A stretch of 51,096 nt of DNA, taken from positions 1-51,096 of the forward strand of contig SFCQ01000009.1 of assembly GCA_004558525.1 (NCBI GenBank), read 5' to 3'. Source of the DNA: Clostridiales bacterium. Its GTDB lineage: Bacteria; Bacillota; Clostridia; Christensenellales; CAG-138. Under the pieces are notes generated by a model. The model saw only the letters and a program-made list of their open reading frames with translations, had not been told where the DNA came from and ran no database searches. Made by a program: the position numbers and the translations under genes. Shown here in pieces: positions 49,295-51,096 of this stretch (position 1 is its first letter; every line of letters starts with the position of its first letter).

Positions 49295-50233
49295 TCAAGC
49301 CTGTATGCTTATCGCCTTACGGCGCCTTTGCAAACCGGCCTTGCGCTTCCCTTCACGGCCAAGGCATTTATGGAGAACGGCAGCCTTGGCCCTTTGGTAG
49401 TTTTCAAGCTCATCCATGGTTATTGCCGGCACGGTAGAGCAGCCGCGCCAGCCGTTCTCGTTCCGCATCACAGTAAGCCTGCAAATAAACTCGCCATGCT
49501 CCTTGCAGCTAAACATGGAATAATAATGCTCTTCATCGCAGCTATGCCAGATATCTATCCATATGCGCCGGCCGCATATGGGACACTCTATCCGCCTTAC
49601 GCATCTGCTGTTAAGCACGCCGGCAGGGCTGTTAAAGTATTCGGATCTGTGCTTCTGCTGCCGGTCAAAGCGCTTGTTGAGCAGCTCGACCCTTTTGTTA
49701 ACGCTTTTATGCAAAGTCATCCTGTCAGGCTCTATCCATTCTGTAAGCAACGCGGCATACATGGCATCATTTAGCGCGCTGTGGAAATCAAAGATATCGG
49801 GTATCATGCAGTATTGCACGGCTTTATATAGCGCCATGTGGCTTGAAGCGCCTACGCTGCCGCTGAACGACGCCTGAAGGTCTATAACGTCGACACTGTC
49901 AGGAGAGGGAAGCTTCCAATAATCGGCATTTTTCCTCAGCACCTCCCAGTCGGAGCTGCCCCAGCTTGCGAACACGGTATCATCGGCACACCATTTGACA
50001 AACTTCATGTATGCCGTGGCAAATGACAGCTCGCTTTTTCTAAACTTATCTACATCAGGTAAAAGCGCAGCCGCTACGTTAAGCTCCGCATGCACAGTTG
50101 GGCGTATGTATGCATTGAAGGTATCGCTTATCCTTGCTCCGGCGCCATCTATTCTTACTGCGCCTATCTGCAGCACCTCGTCAAGGCAGACATCGTCGTT
50201 GCCCCTGTTCCATTCCAAGTCCATCACTATCAT
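49295..50233 (-). CDS. DEDDh 3'-5' exonuclease with C-terminal zinc ribbon
   Basis: A 312-residue nuclease. The exonuclease domain (residues 1-175) has the metal motifs VMDLEWN (Exo I, Asp and Glu), the Asp of ASWGSSDWEVLR (Exo II), and HSALNDAMYAALL (Exo III, HxxxxD), as in KapD-like enzymes of Firmicutes. The C-terminal half has a zinc ribbon (CPICGRR, then a Cys-Asp pair and CKEHGEF) followed by a Lys/Arg-rich tail, suggesting nucleic acid binding. Substrate, RNA or DNA, is not evident. Monocistronic. Confidence 0.85.
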   Translation of the reverse strand: MIVMDLEWNRGNDDVCLDEVLQIGAVRIDGAGARISDTFNAYIRPTVHAELNVAAALLPDVDKFRKSELSFATAYMKFVKWCADDTVFASWGSSDWEVLRKNADYWKLPSPDSVDVIDLQASFSGSVGASSHMALYKAVQYCMIPDIFDFHSALNDAMYAALLTEWIEPDRMTLHKSVNKRVELLNKRFDRQQKHRSEYFNSPAGVLNSRCVRRIECPICGRRIWIDIWHSCDEEHYYSMFSCKEHGEFICRLTVMRNENGWRGCSTVPAITMDELENYQRAKAAVLHKCLGREGKRKAGLQRRRKAISIQA

Positions 50234-50383
50234 CGGTCGTTTTCCTTTTTCGGCCCCGTTCAGGCTTTTATTATACGAACAAGCTTCATTATATCACAAC
50301 TTGCCGAAACGCCATAGGATAGGCGCTTTTCCTCGCTCTTGCTGCGAAGAGAAATATATGGTTGCAACGTTTCGCCACGCGCC

Positions 50384-50959
50384 TTATTTTATCCAGTATG
50401 GCATTTCCGGCTGCTCGTCAGGGCCCAGCGGAACAACTACGTCTGTACGCGCAGGACCGTATAAGGCCTTGTGCCAGCGCATTATGTCGCCCAACGTATG
50501 CCCATGTTCGTCATAAACAAGAGCCTGCCAGCGCATACCGCAGGTAGACATCTCATAAACCGGTGAGAATCCGTTACGAATGTAAAAGCCGATGCGCCTG
50601 CGCCGGATATCGTTTTCAGATTCACTGCCGCCTGTGACAGGAAGCTCCGCTTCTGTGACGATAGGGCGGCTCTGCGCACGGAGACGTGAAAGAATATCCG
50701 AGCCGAGTCCGCCGTTGCGCAGCCTTTTGCTGACGCCAAGATAATCAAGCAATACGAGCGCTATGCCGGGCGCTTTCCATATCGTTGCATAGCCTGCCAT
50801 TTGAGCCGCGTCAAACAAGCCCCAAAGCTCATAGCGGCCCTCGTTTTGCAGCATCAGTATATCCTGCAAAGGTTTGCGCTCGTTTGGCGCGAAGGCTTCA
50901 CTCAATTCTTCCGTATACCAATACCTTATCTCATCTACGGACATAGTGCGAAAAACCAT
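50384..50959 (-). CDS. GNAT-family N-acetyltransferase
   Basis: A 191-residue acetyltransferase. The core strand and acetyl-CoA loop are VLLDYLGVSKRLRNGGLGSDIL, and the late strand-helix RRIGFYIRNGFSPVYEMS is typical of the fold. A C-terminal extension of about 30 residues (DIMRWHKALYGPARTDVV) is extra. AAGGAGGG lies 7 bases ahead of the ATG and a TATAAT lies further upstream at 50985-50990. The substrate is unknown. Confidence 0.85.
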   Translation of the reverse strand: MVFRTMSVDEIRYWYTEELSEAFAPNERKPLQDILMLQNEGRYELWGLFDAAQMAGYATIWKAPGIALVLLDYLGVSKRLRNGGLGSDILSRLRAQSRPIVTEAELPVTGGSESENDIRRRRIGFYIRNGFSPVYEMSTCGMRWQALVYDEHGHTLGDIMRWHKALYGPARTDVVVPLGPDEQPEMPYWIK

Positions 50960-51009
50960 ATAAATCCCTCCTTACTTTGATGTATTATATCAAACAATGC
51001 ATTCTGCGG

Positions 51010-51052
51010 CGCACAGCGGCCGTTGGTGCGGTGGTCCAGCGGCCGCTGTGCG
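51010..51052. repeat. 13-bp perfect inverted repeat at the right edge
   Basis: CGCACAGCGGCCG (51010-51022) and CGGCCGCTGTGCG (51040-51052) flank an 18-base spacer. A third partial copy, AGCGGCCG, follows at about 51061-51068. It may be the terminator of a gene beyond the window or a repeated element; the edge prevents a decision. Confidence 0.55.
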
Positions 51053-51096
51053 GTTTAAGCAGCGGCCGAAATTAGTCAGTTATATTAGGTTTAATC

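Overview
The window looks like a chromosome segment of an anaerobic, gut-type member of the Bacillota, class Clostridia. The evidence is a sporulation-type sigma-H gene beside rlmB, thyX and mrnC (a clostridial gene order), small DUF1540 and EFR1-type ferredoxin proteins, Gram-positive ribosome binding sites, and heavy use of ATA (Ile) and AGG (Arg) codons. No single gene fixes the genus.

Left edge (1-4.9 kb) is a mobile-element graveyard with live cargo. It holds the tail of a large serine recombinase, then a two-gene TIR plus membrane-anchored macro-domain pair matching Thoeris anti-phage defence of the macro type. Next come a tyrosine integrase that has lost both ends and a truncated phage/ICE polyprotein with a toxin-like nuclease domain. 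The defence pair is visibly more AT-rich than its neighbours.

The backbone from 4.9 to 37.5 kb holds proS; tldD/tldE; a pstSCAB phosphate transporter with a HAD phosphatase in place of the usual phoU; an ECF S component; radA translationally coupled to an anchored repeat/propeller-like protein; a GT2 glycosyltransferase; gap; an ABC exporter pair; a DUF1540 protein; galE; an IS30 relic; tRNA-Ser(GGA); an XdhC-like protein; and an EamA transporter. A peptide and cell-wall degradation run follows: amidase, M19 dipeptidase, three tandem M42 aminopeptidases and an M24 Xaa-Pro aminopeptidase. Then comes the mrnC-thyX-rlmB-sigH operon.

From 37.5 to 47.6 kb lies an oligopeptide ABC transporter operon whose parts are remodelled. 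The binding protein appears circularly permuted. The OppB-like permease carries an extra extracytoplasmic domain of about 180 residues. The OppD-like ATPase carries an insertion of about 250 residues, rich in coiled coil, between Walker A and the Q-loop. OppC and OppF are of normal size. A divergent ApbE-like membrane-anchored protein follows. With the upstream peptidases this points to a peptide-scavenging lifestyle.

The right edge (47.7-51 kb) has two GNAT acetyltransferases, an EFR1 ferredoxin and a DEDDh exonuclease. A modular repeat made of stacked hairpins, roughly 100-230 bp per copy, occurs at five intergenic sites (7.3, 10.3, 15.0, 25.1 and 34.0 kb). One copy is a head-to-head double. 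Another sits between two 53-bp direct repeats beside the tRNA gene.
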